The translations under genes and the position numbers were made by a program. DNA of 64,000 nt from Hyphococcus sp. Its GTDB lineage: Bacteria > Pseudomonadota > Alphaproteobacteria > Caulobacterales > Parvularculaceae. The notes below the pieces were generated by a model. The model was given only the letters and a program-made list of their open reading frames with translations. It was not told the origin of the DNA and made no database searches. The stretch's first letter is position 1, and every line of letters starts with the position of its first letter. Positions 55,793 to 64,000 of this stretch are shown piece by piece. The stretch spans positions 124,001 through 188,000 of the forward strand of contig JANQON010000016.1 in the NCBI GenBank assembly GCA_028289605.1, in the 5' to 3' direction.

Positions 55793-57019
55793 CTACGTCA
55801 CCGACCGGCGAACAGCGAATTCCGGCTTGCGCCATTCCTCCGTTTGCAGAATACTGAGCAACGCGTCCGCACCGTCCCAGACGTCGGCGTAGGAAAGATA
55901 CGCTGGCGAAAACCCAAACCGCATGATGTCAGGCGCTCGGAAATCGCCAATCACGCCGCGGGCGATCAGCGCCTGGACCACTTCGTATCCGTGCTCATAA
56001 CGAAGGCTAACATGACCGCCGCGGCGTTCGCCGACATCCGGCGAAATCGTTTCCAGTCCCGCGGATCTGACGCGCGACAAGAACATATCTCCGAGCGTGC
56101 GCGCCTTCGTTTCAAGCTGCGCCATCCGTGCGCCGTCAAAAACATCCAGCGCGGCGTCGAGGGCGCTTAGCGACAGGATCGGCGGGGTGCCGCAGGCGAA
56201 GCGGGAAACGCCGACTGCGGGCGCGTATTGTTGATCAAAGGCGAACGGGGCGGCGTGTCCCATCCAGCCGGACAGGGGCTGTCGCAGGCTTTGCGCAAGC
56301 TCGCCGACCGCATACACAAAAGCGGGCGCGCCGGGTCCGCCATTGAGAAACTTGTATCCGCATCCAACCGCGTAGAGCGCGCCGTCGCGCGCCAGATCGA
56401 GGTCGACAACGCCGGTCGCGTGGCTGAGATCCCAAATGACGGCCCCGTTCGCCGCCTGCGCTTTCTTCTCAATATGGCTGATATCGGCGATCGCGGCCGT
56501 TTTGTAGTCCACAGCGCTTTTCACAAATACCTTAACGTCGCCGGCGAACGGGTCCGCGCCGGATGGGAGCTGACGCAGCGGCGCGCCGGAGAGGTCCGAC
56601 AGGCCCTGCAACACGTAGCTGTCGGTTGGAAACTCGCCGGCCTCGAAACCGACCGCGCCGCCATATCGGCGCCACAGGGCGCCGGCCAGTTTGAAAATGT
56701 TGGCGGACACTGAATCGGCGACGATGACGTCGTCCGCGGCTGCGCCGATGAGCCTGGCGACTTTTGCGCCGCAGGTCTTGGGCAAGTTGATCCAGTTGGC
56801 GTCGTTCCACGACTTGATCAGCCCGCCCGCCCACTCGACGCCCGCGACATGCGTCAGGCGGTCTATGGCGCGCCGCGGCGGCGGCCCCAGCGAGTTGCCG
56901 TCGAGATAGATGATACCCGTCGGCAGATCGAAATGGGCGCTGAGGGCCCGCAGCGGATCGTCGGCGTCGCGCCGGACGGCCTCGTCGCGCGTGGTTGGGA
57001 GTTCAGATCGGTTCGTCAT
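55793..57019 (-). CDS. kynU: kynureninase
   Basis: Kynureninase splits L-kynurenine (or 3-hydroxykynurenine) to anthranilate and alanine in tryptophan breakdown. The 408-residue PLP enzyme has IYLDGNSLGPPPRRA at its N-terminus, Lys223 in GCGYKFLNGGPGAPAF and SRFACGTPPILSLSAL. The length is normal. No kynA or kynB gene is next to it, so this step stands alone here. Confidence 0.92.
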   Translation of the reverse strand: MTNRSELPTTRDEAVRRDADDPLRALSAHFDLPTGIIYLDGNSLGPPPRRAIDRLTHVAGVEWAGGLIKSWNDANWINLPKTCGAKVARLIGAAADDVIVADSVSANIFKLAGALWRRYGGAVGFEAGEFPTDSYVLQGLSDLSGAPLRQLPSGADPFAGDVKVFVKSAVDYKTAAIADISHIEKKAQAANGAVIWDLSHATGVVDLDLARDGALYAVGCGYKFLNGGPGAPAFVYAVGELAQSLRQPLSGWMGHAAPFAFDQQYAPAVGVSRFACGTPPILSLSALDAALDVFDGARMAQLETKARTLGDMFLSRVRSAGLETISPDVGERRGGHVSLRYEHGYEVVQALIARGVIGDFRAPDIMRFGFSPAYLSYADVWDGADALLSILQTEEWRKPEFAVRRSVT

Positions 57020-57161
57020 GTCGAGGTGAAGAGCGCATGGTGGAGGTGTTAATAGACCAAGACACCGGTCGGCAAAACCGGCGCCGGCGCCGACATGGCG
57101 CGCTTGACCGGAACGGTGCTCGCCCCTAGCGTTCCGCGCGTTTCAACCATTGCCGCACCAC

Positions 57162-58085
57162 ATGACAGACAAAAAAGCAAAATCATTTCAAGACCTGATC
57201 CTGACTCTCCAGAATTATTGGGCGGCGAACGGATGCGTTATTCTCCAGCCCTACGACATGGAGATGGGCGCGGGCACGTTCCATCCGGCGACAACTCTTC
57301 GGTCGTTGGGACCGAAACCCTGGAACGCCGCCTATGTCCAGCCCTGCCGGCGGCCGACAGACGGACGCTACGGCGCCAATCCGAACCGGTTCCAGCACTA
57401 TTATCAATTCCAGGTCGTGCTGAAGCCCAGCCCCGACAATATCCAGGCGCTGTATCTTGGCTCCCTCGACGCAATTGGGATTGACCGGTCCGTACATGAT
57501 GTCCGTTTTGTCGAGGACGACTGGGAAAGCCCGACGCTCGGCGCTTGGGGGCTGGGTTGGGAAGTCTGGTGCGACGGCATGGAAGTCACCCAGTTCACTT
57601 ACTTCCAACAGGTCGGCGGTTTCGACTGCAAACCGGTGACGGGAGAGATCACCTACGGCCTTGAACGATTGGCGATGTATGTGCAGGGCGTCGATAACGG
57701 TTTCGACCTCGTTTACGGCGGCGAAAAGCCGGACGGCTCGCCCTTCACCTATGGCGATGTTTTCCATCAAAACGAGGTGGAGCAGTCAGCGTATAACTTT
57801 GAGATCGCCGACACGGACGTTCTCTTCCGCCAATTCAAAGAGGCGGAAGAGTCTTGTCAGCGCATCCTTGAAAAAGGCGCCCTGCCGTTGCCGGCCTATG
57901 ATCAGTGCATCAAGGCTTCGCACATTTTTAATCTTCTTGATGCGCGCGGCGTGATATCTGTCGCAGAGCGTCAGTCTTATATTCTTCGCGTGCGCGCGCT
58001 GTCGAAGGCGTGCTGTACGGCGTGGCTGGAAAGCCCGCAGGGGCGCACCGAAGGGGCGGGCGTGGTTGACTACGCTGAAGCTTAA
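57162..58085 (+). CDS. glyQ: glycyl-tRNA synthetase alpha subunit
   Basis: The alpha subunit carries the class II catalytic core that makes glycyl-adenylate. The 307-residue protein shows [34 protein letters not shown] and [18 protein letters not shown] (motif 2). An ATG at 57162 is preferred to a TTG at 57150. It is the first gene of a rightward run that reaches glyS only after six other genes. Confidence 0.95.
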   Translation: MTDKKAKSFQDLILTLQNYWAANGCVILQPYDMEMGAGTFHPATTLRSLGPKPWNAAYVQPCRRPTDGRYGANPNRFQHYYQFQVVLKPSPDNIQALYLGSLDAIGIDRSVHDVRFVEDDWESPTLGAWGLGWEVWCDGMEVTQFTYFQQVGGFDCKPVTGEITYGLERLAMYVQGVDNGFDLVYGGEKPDGSPFTYGDVFHQNEVEQSAYNFEIADTDVLFRQFKEAEESCQRILEKGALPLPAYDQCIKASHIFNLLDARGVISVAERQSYILRVRALSKACCTAWLESPQGRTEGAGVVDYAEA

Positions 58086-58122
58086 GGCGCGCTGCGCCGC
58101 GGGGTCGGCAAGGGAGGATTTG

Positions 58123-58587
58123 ATGACTTGGTCTGTTTATCTTTCGGGCGAGATTCACACCGATTGGCGCCATGAGATCGCTGCAGGCGCTCGCGCGGCT
58201 AATCTTGACGTTGGGTTTTTTGCGCCAGTGACCGATCACGCAGCGTCCGACGACTGCGGCGTTGCGATCCTGGGCGCGGAAACCGACAAATTCTGGCATG
58301 ATCACAAAGGCGCCAAGCTCAACGCGATCCGTACAGGGACTTTGATCCGCCGCGCTGACGTCGTCGTTGTTCGCTTTGGCGAGAAATACAAGCAGTGGAA
58401 CGCCGCTTTTGACGCAGGCGTCGCCGCAGCGCTCGGCAAGCCGCTGATCGTTATGCATGGGCCCGATCACGCGCACGCGCTGAAGGAAATTGACGCGGCG
58501 GCGCTGGCGGTCACGCAAACCCCCGCTGAGGTCGTGGATATCCTTCGTTACGTTATCGATGGACATCTTAAAGGGTACACGGACTAA
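58123..58587 (+). CDS. YtoQ family protein
   Basis: The 154-residue protein starts MTWSVYLSGEIHTDWR and contains LGAETDKFWHDHKGAKLNAI, both typical of YtoQ. The fold is related to nucleoside 2-deoxyribosyltransferases, but the reaction is unknown. GGGAGG precedes the ATG. Confidence 0.85.
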   Translation: MTWSVYLSGEIHTDWRHEIAAGARAANLDVGFFAPVTDHAASDDCGVAILGAETDKFWHDHKGAKLNAIRTGTLIRRADVVVVRFGEKYKQWNAAFDAGVAAALGKPLIVMHGPDHAHALKEIDAAALAVTQTPAEVVDILRYVIDGHLKGYTD

Positions 58588-59079
58588 ATGGCCGGTGTAG
58601 GCATGCCGACCGTGAAGCTGCCCATCGCCGGCGGATGCCAGTGCGGCGCCCTTCGATATGAGATCGCCGCGCCGCCGCTGATGATCTACGCGTGCCATTG
58701 CTCCAACTGCCAGAAGCAATCGGGCGGGGCGTTCGTTTTGTCAGCGACGGTTATGGAGCCGTCTTTCCGGTTCACTGACGGCGCGCCGGCGAAGATTGAG
58801 TGGACGTCAGACGCCGGCAACCAGCGTTACGGGCTGTTCTGCGGCGACTGCGGCAGTCGCATCGCTAACGGTCAAACGCCATCTATCGGCGTCCTTTCCG
58901 TGCGCGCCGGGACCTTTGACGATACCAGCTGGCTGCGTCCCGCCGGCCACATCTGGATCAAAAGCGCCCAGCCCTGGATCGAATTCGGCGCCGACGACAT
59001 TCTCTGCGACGTTCAGCCGACGGAATACGGGCCGTTTATCAAGCGATTCAACGACAAAGTGCTGTTCATCGAGGGATAA
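58588..59079 (+). CDS. GFA (Mss4-like) zinc-binding protein
   Basis: The 163-residue protein has the GFA/CENP-V zinc pattern: GGCQCGALRY, ACHCSNCQKQSGGAF and FCGDCGSRIAN. The family is named for glutathione-dependent formaldehyde activation, although most members have no proven substrate. It starts directly after the YtoQ stop and is probably co-transcribed. Confidence 0.88.
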   Translation: MAGVGMPTVKLPIAGGCQCGALRYEIAAPPLMIYACHCSNCQKQSGGAFVLSATVMEPSFRFTDGAPAKIEWTSDAGNQRYGLFCGDCGSRIANGQTPSIGVLSVRAGTFDDTSWLRPAGHIWIKSAQPWIEFGADDILCDVQPTEYGPFIKRFNDKVLFIEG

Positions 59080-59156
59080 CATTTTGCCGTTGGTATGACC
59101 CGATCCTCATTGTAAGGTTTCGCGGTCGAGACAGTGCAACCCAGTGGATACGCCCA

Positions 59157-59900
59157 ATGCGCGCGCCAAAGAAGAAATCCCGAAAGAAGGGATGGTCCAG
59201 TCGCGGCGCGCTTGATCGCATCACGATCATATTGCGCGGCGTCTCGATGCTCGCACTCCTCGCATTCGTTGGCTCGGTCCTGTGGGCCGGCGCCTATCGT
59301 TTTGCGGCGCCGCCGGGCACGTTGCTGATGCTGCAACGGGAATTGTCGGGCGTAAGCATCAACAACTCATGGACGCCGCTGGATGAGATCTCGCCGCACC
59401 TGACACGCGCCGTCATCGCAGCTGAGGATACGCGGTTTTGCCTCCATAACGGGATCGACTTTGAGGCGATTGATGAGGCGCTCGAAGAAGCGAAAAACGG
59501 CAAACGCCGTCGGGGCGCATCGACGATCTCGCAGCAAACGGCCAAAAATGCGTTTCTGTGGAACGGCGGCGGCTGGGTGCGGAAAGGCGCCGAAGCGTGG
59601 ATGACGACGTTGATTGAGACATTTTGGTCAAAACGCCGAGTCATGGAAATCTATCTCAATATCGCTGAATGGGGCGACGGCAACTTCGGCGCGGAAGCGG
59701 CCGCCCAGGCGCGTTTCGCAAAGCCGGCGAGCGCGCTGACGAAAAGCGAAGCCGCGCTGCTTGCCTCGGTTCTTCCCAATCCGCACAAATGGCGCGTTGA
59801 TCCGCCCGGGCCTTATGTGCGCCGGCGCGCGGCCACGGTCCGTATGCGCATGGATCAGGTGATGCGCGACGGACTGGACGATTGCTTGGATAGTCCTTAG
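59157..59900 (+). CDS. mtgA: monofunctional peptidoglycan glycosyltransferase
   Basis: MtgA polymerises lipid II into glycan strands. The 247-residue protein has an N-terminal basic stretch and one anchor helix (VSMLALLAFVGSVLWAGAYR). The GT51 motifs follow: AVIAAEDTRFCLHNGID with catalytic Glu, GASTISQQTAKNAFLW, and KRRVMEIYLNIAEWG. There is no transpeptidase domain. Confidence 0.92.
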   Translation: MRAPKKKSRKKGWSSRGALDRITIILRGVSMLALLAFVGSVLWAGAYRFAAPPGTLLMLQRELSGVSINNSWTPLDEISPHLTRAVIAAEDTRFCLHNGIDFEAIDEALEEAKNGKRRRGASTISQQTAKNAFLWNGGGWVRKGAEAWMTTLIETFWSKRRVMEIYLNIAEWGDGNFGAEAAAQARFAKPASALTKSEAALLASVLPNPHKWRVDPPGPYVRRRAATVRMRMDQVMRDGLDDCLDSP

Positions 59901-59910
59901 GAATTTTAAT

Positions 59911-60474
59911 ATGAAACAGCTTTTGCCGGCGGTTCTGGCGGCGTTGTCGGTCGCCGCTTGCGCGGGCGACTACCAGCCTTATCTGACGCGGGGCCTGACG
60001 CCGGCTGCGCCGGAAGCGCGCGATCGGTTCACGCTCGAGCGCACGGCGTGTTCGGGTTCGTGTCCGGTTTACGTCGTCGAAGTGGACGAGCGTGACATCT
60101 TACAGTTCCAGGGAGAACGGCATGTCGCGGAAACCGACGGCGTTGTCGGCAAACGCCTGCCCGATGGGGCGTTCGCCTCGCTGATCGACATTGCAAGGTC
60201 TTACGGTTTTGAGTCTTTTGACGCCGCGTATCCGAACCAGGAAGCCTCAACCTGCGCCGCGTCAGCAGAAGATGCGCCGCGCGTCATTGTCGCTTTCGAG
60301 GGGCGAAGACTGGACCACAAGGTCAGCGTCGACCGGCGCTGCTTAGGGCCCGCTGACAGCGCAGAGCGCTTCGACGACATGATACAAGCCATGGAAGCAG
60401 TGCTCGACATCAGCGACCTCATCGGTCCCGACGAAGACTCAGATGTAGACGCGCCGCCTGGCTCTGCAGAATAG
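59911..60474 (+). CDS. DUF6438-like lipoprotein
   Basis: The 187-residue precursor starts MKQLLPAVLAALSVAAC, a lipobox signal. The domain has RTACSGSCPVYVVEVDE near residue 45, the typical DUF6438 motif with two Cys. Two more Cys lie downstream. It is probably in the outer membrane or periplasm. Function unknown. Confidence 0.78.
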   Translation: MKQLLPAVLAALSVAACAGDYQPYLTRGLTPAAPEARDRFTLERTACSGSCPVYVVEVDERDILQFQGERHVAETDGVVGKRLPDGAFASLIDIARSYGFESFDAAYPNQEASTCAASAEDAPRVIVAFEGRRLDHKVSVDRRCLGPADSAERFDDMIQAMEAVLDISDLIGPDEDSDVDAPPGSAE

Positions 60475-60483
60475 GAGAAACCC

Positions 60484-60726
60484 GTGTCCGATGAACCGCT
60501 GACGCCGCAAAAAACGCCGATCCCCGTCGACGTCGAAGCAGGAAAAAACTACTTCTGGTGCGCATGCGGGCGATCGGCGAACCAGCCCTTCTGCGACGGA
60601 TCCCATCAGGGCACTGAGATGGCGCCCGTCAAATGGACCGCAACAGAATCCAAAAAGGTGTTTTTCTGCGCCTGCAAACGCACCGAGGGCCAGCCCCTGT
60701 GCGACGGCACGCATAACTCGCTGTAG
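60484..60726 (+). CDS. double CDGSH iron-sulfur protein
   Basis: Two CDGSH motifs occur in 80 residues: CACGRSANQPFCDGSH and CACKRTEGQPLCDGTH, each binding a [2Fe-2S] cluster through three Cys and one His. The double form is the bacterial mitoNEET-like type. A GTG start follows AGGAG. A redox or cluster-transfer role is known only for animal homologues. Confidence 0.92.
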   Translation: MSDEPLTPQKTPIPVDVEAGKNYFWCACGRSANQPFCDGSHQGTEMAPVKWTATESKKVFFCACKRTEGQPLCDGTHNSL

Positions 60727-60732
60727 CGTCTC

Positions 60733-61179
60733 ATGGTTCGGAAAACCTCTGCCCGGCACACCGACATGCTCAACGGCTACAAGTCGGGCGGCTCCCGTTT
60801 CAATGAGTGGGCCAGGAACGCCTTGGGACACTTCACGCTGACCCGTTGGCAGTGGGGAGAACTTCACTTTGTCTGGGATATTGACGACCGCTTTATCATG
60901 CCCGACGGGGTCATGTTCGGCGGCCATATCGCATCCGTCGGCGATCACATCGCGGCGCTGGCGGCCATGAGCGTGCTCGCCGACGAGCGCGAGCGCTTTC
61001 GGACATCCCGCCTCGAGACCAGTTTTTTTCGGCCGCTGACGGCGCCCAAGGCGACGATCGACGCGCGCGTCACCAATGCGTCGAAGTCGCTCATACACGT
61101 GGAAGCGGACATCAAAAACGCTGATGACAAGCTCGCCGCGCGCATCGCAGCAGTGCAGATCCGGCGCATGACCGGCTAA
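60733..61179 (+). CDS. PaaI-like hotdog thioesterase
   Basis: The 148-residue protein has DRFIMPDGVMFGGHIASVGDH, the hotdog region of PaaI-type acyl-CoA thioesterases, and ends with AARIAAVQIRRM. It starts 6 bp after the CDGSH gene, so the two are translated together. The substrate is unknown. Confidence 0.82.
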   Translation: MVRKTSARHTDMLNGYKSGGSRFNEWARNALGHFTLTRWQWGELHFVWDIDDRFIMPDGVMFGGHIASVGDHIAALAAMSVLADERERFRTSRLETSFFRPLTAPKATIDARVTNASKSLIHVEADIKNADDKLAARIAAVQIRRMTG

Positions 61180-61225
61180 TCGGCTCTATTGCGCGCGAAG
61201 AAGAGGCCCCCTAGAACCCCGGCCC

Positions 61226-63313
61226 ATGCCCGAACTGCTGCTTGAGTTGTTTTCCGAAGAGATTCCCGCCCGGATGCAGGCCCGCGCCGCCGCCGATCTG
61301 GAGCGGGCGGTCAACGGCGCGCTCCTGGACGCTGGCTTTGCGCCGGAAGGCGTAAAGGCGTTTGCGGGTCCGCGCCGTCTGACGGTTGTCGCCACAGGCC
61401 TGCCTGCGCGCCAGCCGGACCGGCGCGAGGAGAAAAAGGGCCCTCGCGTCGGCGCGCCCGAGAAAGCGATCGCCGGCTTTCTTGGTTCGGCGGGCCTCGC
61501 CTCCGTCGATCAATGCGAGCGGCGCGAAGACAAGAAAGGCGAATACTACGTTGCTGTGATTGAGCAAAAAGGGCGCGACACCGCCGATCTGATCGCCGGC
61601 GTCGTCCCGGACATTGTTCGCGGGTTTTCCTGGCCGAAGTCGATGCGCTGGGGCGACGGGGAGATCAAATGGGTGCGCCCGCTGCACCGTATCCTTTGCG
61701 CCTTCGACGGCGAGGTCGTCCCGTTTGAAATCGGCGGCGTCGTATCGGGCGACAAAACCGAAGGCCATCGTTTTCTGGCGCCTGGCGTCATTCAGGCGCG
61801 CAGTTTTGAGGACTATACGAAAAAGCTCCGCGACGCTCGGGTCATTCTAGACGCCGATGAGCGCCGGGACATTATCGCCGCCGACGCGGCGACCCTGTGC
61901 CGGGCCCAGGGACTGGAACTCGTCGAAGACAGAGGGCTGCTCAACGAAGTCGCCGGTCTTGCCGAGTGGCCTGTCGCCATGATGGGGTCGTTTGACGAAA
62001 AGTTCCTGAAACTGCCCGACGAGGTGCTCACCGCCTCCATGCGCGGGCATCAGAAGTACTTCTCGGTCAAGGATCCCAAGACAGGCCGGCTCGCCAACAA
62101 ATTTGTTTGCGTCGCCAATATCGAGGCGCCGGACGGCGGCGCGGCAATGCGCACCGGATATGAGCGTGTTCTGACGGCGCGGCTGTCGGACGGCTGGTAT
62201 CTTTACAATCAGGATCTCAAGACCAAACTCGAAGACCGCATCGCCGACCTCGACAAGGTGACCTTTTTCGAGGGTTTGGGATCTGTCGGCGACAAAGCGC
62301 GCCGGGTTGCGGCGCTGGCGCGAGACCTTGCGCCGGCGGTCGGCGCCGACCCGGCCGCCGCGGAACGCGCCGCCATGCTCGCAAAGGCCGACCTCGTCTC
62401 CGGCATGGTCTATGAGTTCCCGGAGCTTCAAGGCGTGATGGGGCGGTATTACGCGTTGGAAGAGGGTGAGCCCGCCGAGATCGCGGACGCGATCCGCGAT
62501 CACTACAAACCCGCGGGCCAGGACGACGCTGTGCCGAGTGCGCCAGTCAGCGTCGCCGTAGCGCTGTCGGATAAGATTGACACGCTGACGGCGTTTTACG
62601 CTATCGACAAAAAGCCAACCGGATCGAGTGATCCGTTTGCGCTTCGACGGAACGCGCTTGGCGCAATCAGCATAGCGCAAGAAACTTCAGTGCGGCTCAA
62701 ACTGCGTGACGTTACTGCGAAACAGATTGAACGGTTAGAAGGTAAACTTCCCGAAGGCCGCACTCCGTTTTTGGTCTCTGCGGAACTGCTCGACTTCGTC
62801 CACGATCGCTTGAAAGTCTATCTCCGCGACAAGGGCCATCGCCACGATCGAATTGATGCCATGCTGGCCGATGCAAACGGCCGGCTTGAGGATGATCTGG
62901 TTTTGATTGTCTCTAAGCTTATGGCGCTCGATTCCTTCCTGAAGACCGACGACGGCGAAAACCTCGCCGCCGCGTATAAGCGTGCGGCGAACATCCTGAA
63001 AGCGGAGGAAAAGAAAAAGGCGCTGCCTGATAATCTCAGCGTTGTCGAAACGTCCCTGAAAGCGCCGGAAGAAAAGGCTCTGTTCAAGGCGCTGGAGATC
63101 GCGGAAAGCGATGCCGGTAAGGCCGTGGGCGCGGAGGATTTCGGCGGCGCCATGGCGGCGCTCGCCCAGCTGCGCGCGCCTCTCGACCAGTTTTTCGAGC
63201 ATGTCACGGTTAACGCCGAGGATGACCAGCTTCGCGCCAACCGCCTTGCGCTGCTGCAGCGGTTAATTGACGCCACGGCGACCACCGCTGATTTCTCACG
63301 GCTTGAAGGATGA
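61226..63313 (+). CDS. glyS: glycyl-tRNA synthetase beta subunit
   Basis: The beta subunit binds tRNA-Gly and completes the alpha2beta2 enzyme with GlyQ. The 695-residue protein starts MPELLLELFSEEIPARMQ and contains SMRWGDGEIKWVRPLHRI and TASMRGHQKYFSV, all family signatures. The DALR-like anticodon-binding end is present. Its stop overlaps the next ATG (ATGA). Confidence 0.96.
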   Translation: MPELLLELFSEEIPARMQARAAADLERAVNGALLDAGFAPEGVKAFAGPRRLTVVATGLPARQPDRREEKKGPRVGAPEKAIAGFLGSAGLASVDQCERREDKKGEYYVAVIEQKGRDTADLIAGVVPDIVRGFSWPKSMRWGDGEIKWVRPLHRILCAFDGEVVPFEIGGVVSGDKTEGHRFLAPGVIQARSFEDYTKKLRDARVILDADERRDIIAADAATLCRAQGLELVEDRGLLNEVAGLAEWPVAMMGSFDEKFLKLPDEVLTASMRGHQKYFSVKDPKTGRLANKFVCVANIEAPDGGAAMRTGYERVLTARLSDGWYLYNQDLKTKLEDRIADLDKVTFFEGLGSVGDKARRVAALARDLAPAVGADPAAAERAAMLAKADLVSGMVYEFPELQGVMGRYYALEEGEPAEIADAIRDHYKPAGQDDAVPSAPVSVAVALSDKIDTLTAFYAIDKKPTGSSDPFALRRNALGAISIAQETSVRLKLRDVTAKQIERLEGKLPEGRTPFLVSAELLDFVHDRLKVYLRDKGHRHDRIDAMLADANGRLEDDLVLIVSKLMALDSFLKTDDGENLAAAYKRAANILKAEEKKKALPDNLSVVETSLKAPEEKALFKALEIAESDAGKAVGAEDFGGAMAALAQLRAPLDQFFEHVTVNAEDDQLRANRLALLQRLIDATATTADFSRLEG

Positions 63314-64000
63314 GCGTTGATTCCGACGATCCGCGGCTGCGCGCTTCGATTGAGGCGTTTAATCGCGGCGATCTGAGCGGAGAGGCGTCATTTCTGGAAC
63401 CGTTGCTCGACGAACACCCCGACGATGTTCGTTTGCTGCAGCGGATGGGCGCGGTGGTTGCGCAACTCGGCGACCTCAAACGGGCGAAAGACTTTTTATC
63501 ACGGGCGCGCGACATTGATCCGGACAACATTTATGTCCTGCAGATGCTCGCTTGGATCGCCCGCAGACTGGGCGATCAGGACGAAGCCAATCGTCTCAAC
63601 GAAAGAGTCATGGCGCTCGATCCCGACAATGCGGCCCCGTACGTCGATCTCGGCCGATTCAACCTCGCGCAGGGCGAGATCGCCGCTGCGCTCGAGTGCT
63701 TCGAAAAAGCGCTTGCGATTGAACCGACCTCCGTCGACGCACTGGTCAGCCTGGCGTCCCTTTGCGAGCGGCGACACGAGTTTGAAGAAGCGCTGCGCTT
63801 TGCCGAGCGCGCCGTTGCGCTGGCGCCGGAGCACGGTCAGGCCAACATCACGCTGGCGCGGGTTGAACTGCGGTCCGGTCAGACGCAACGCGCTGTGGAG
63901 CGCATGCAGAATTTGCTGGCGACGGCGCGCATCAGCGAAGCAGACGCGGCGTCGGCGCTTTATCTAATCGGACAGGCGGTCGACAAGCTGGGCGATTTCG
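63310..64000 (+). CDS. TPR protein, 3' end beyond the window
   Basis: The frame starts MSVDSDDPRLRASIEAFNRG and runs to the last base without stop (230 residues seen). It has at least five tetratricopeptide repeats (e.g. AAPYVDLGRFNLAQGEIA; EAALRFAERAVALAPEHG-like). Such N-terminal TPRs are often fused to sulfotransferase or glycosyltransferase domains, but the rest is not visible. It is translationally coupled to glyS through ATGA. Confidence 0.8.
   Translation, partial: MSVDSDDPRLRASIEAFNRGDLSGEASFLEPLLDEHPDDVRLLQRMGAVVAQLGDLKRAKDFLSRARDIDPDNIYVLQMLAWIARRLGDQDEANRLNERVMALDPDNAAPYVDLGRFNLAQGEIAAALECFEKALAIEPTSVDALVSLASLCERRHEFEEALRFAERAVALAPEHGQANITLARVELRSGQTQRAVERMQNLLATARISEADAASALYLIGQAVDKLGDF

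Noticed and set aside
1-64000. CRISPR arrays and insertion sequences
   Set aside because: No regularly spaced repeats and no transposase or terminal inverted repeats were seen while reading both strands.

Overview
The window looks like the chromosome of a high-GC alphaproteobacterium. Supporting signs are the rpmH-rnpA-yidC-engB order, a PodJ-like polar protein with C-terminal Sel1 repeats, a phasin, TIGR02186/TauE and DUF3429 genes, and separate glyQ and glyS subunits. A relative of Parvularculales, Caulobacterales or Hyphomonadaceae would fit, but the genus cannot be fixed from this sequence alone.

Bases 1 to about 13,650 form a mosaic of accessory DNA packed against a tRNA-Arg(ACG) gene. 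The far left holds two leftward radical-SAM genes (one cut by the window edge). They are preceded by a short promoter-hairpins-terminator unit that may be a small RNA, an attenuated leader or the end of a small peptide gene. Upstream of that lie a RecB-like PD-(D/E)XK nuclease and a divergent XRE regulator, sharing a near-perfect palindrome in their promoter region. A large serine recombinase with a small overlapping upstream gene follows; its last codons are read from a tRNA-Arg 3' fragment. A second element of about 7.7 kb lies between 51-bp perfect direct repeats (5865-5915 and 13599-13649). It carries a truncated unknown gene, a 3' half of tRNA-Thr(TGT), a giant secreted RHS/YD-repeat protein with a discoidin-like insert and a papain-fold-like C-terminal toxin candidate, a small membrane protein (candidate immunity protein), and a tyrosine-integrase remnant.

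From 13.8 kb on the DNA is ordinary core chromosome: gamma-glutamyltransferase; a leftward operon of TVP38 protein, flavin disulfide reductase and histidine kinase; the ribosome/RNase P/membrane insertase cluster; then leftward cysteine/tRNA-modification/phasin/lytic transglycosylase genes. At 32-38 kb there is an operon for a methylcrotonyl-type biotin-dependent carboxylase with a thioesterase and an iron alcohol dehydrogenase. At 39-44.5 kb are an amidohydrolase with a BASS-type transporter, paired DUF3429 membrane proteins and a TIGR02186/TauE pair. A PodJ-like gene, an acyl-CoA dehydrogenase and a DUF885 lipoprotein follow.

Near 52-54 kb a cytosine-5 DNA methyltransferase and Vsr nuclease overlap by GTGA with no visible restriction enzyme, next to an Arg/Asp-rich repeat protein. 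Kynureninase and a rightward glyQ-to-glyS run with six interposed genes finish the window, ending in a TPR protein cut by the right edge.

The most novel candidates are the left radical-SAM/RNA/nuclease/XRE neighbourhood and the RHS toxin-immunity cassette inside the tRNA-Arg island.
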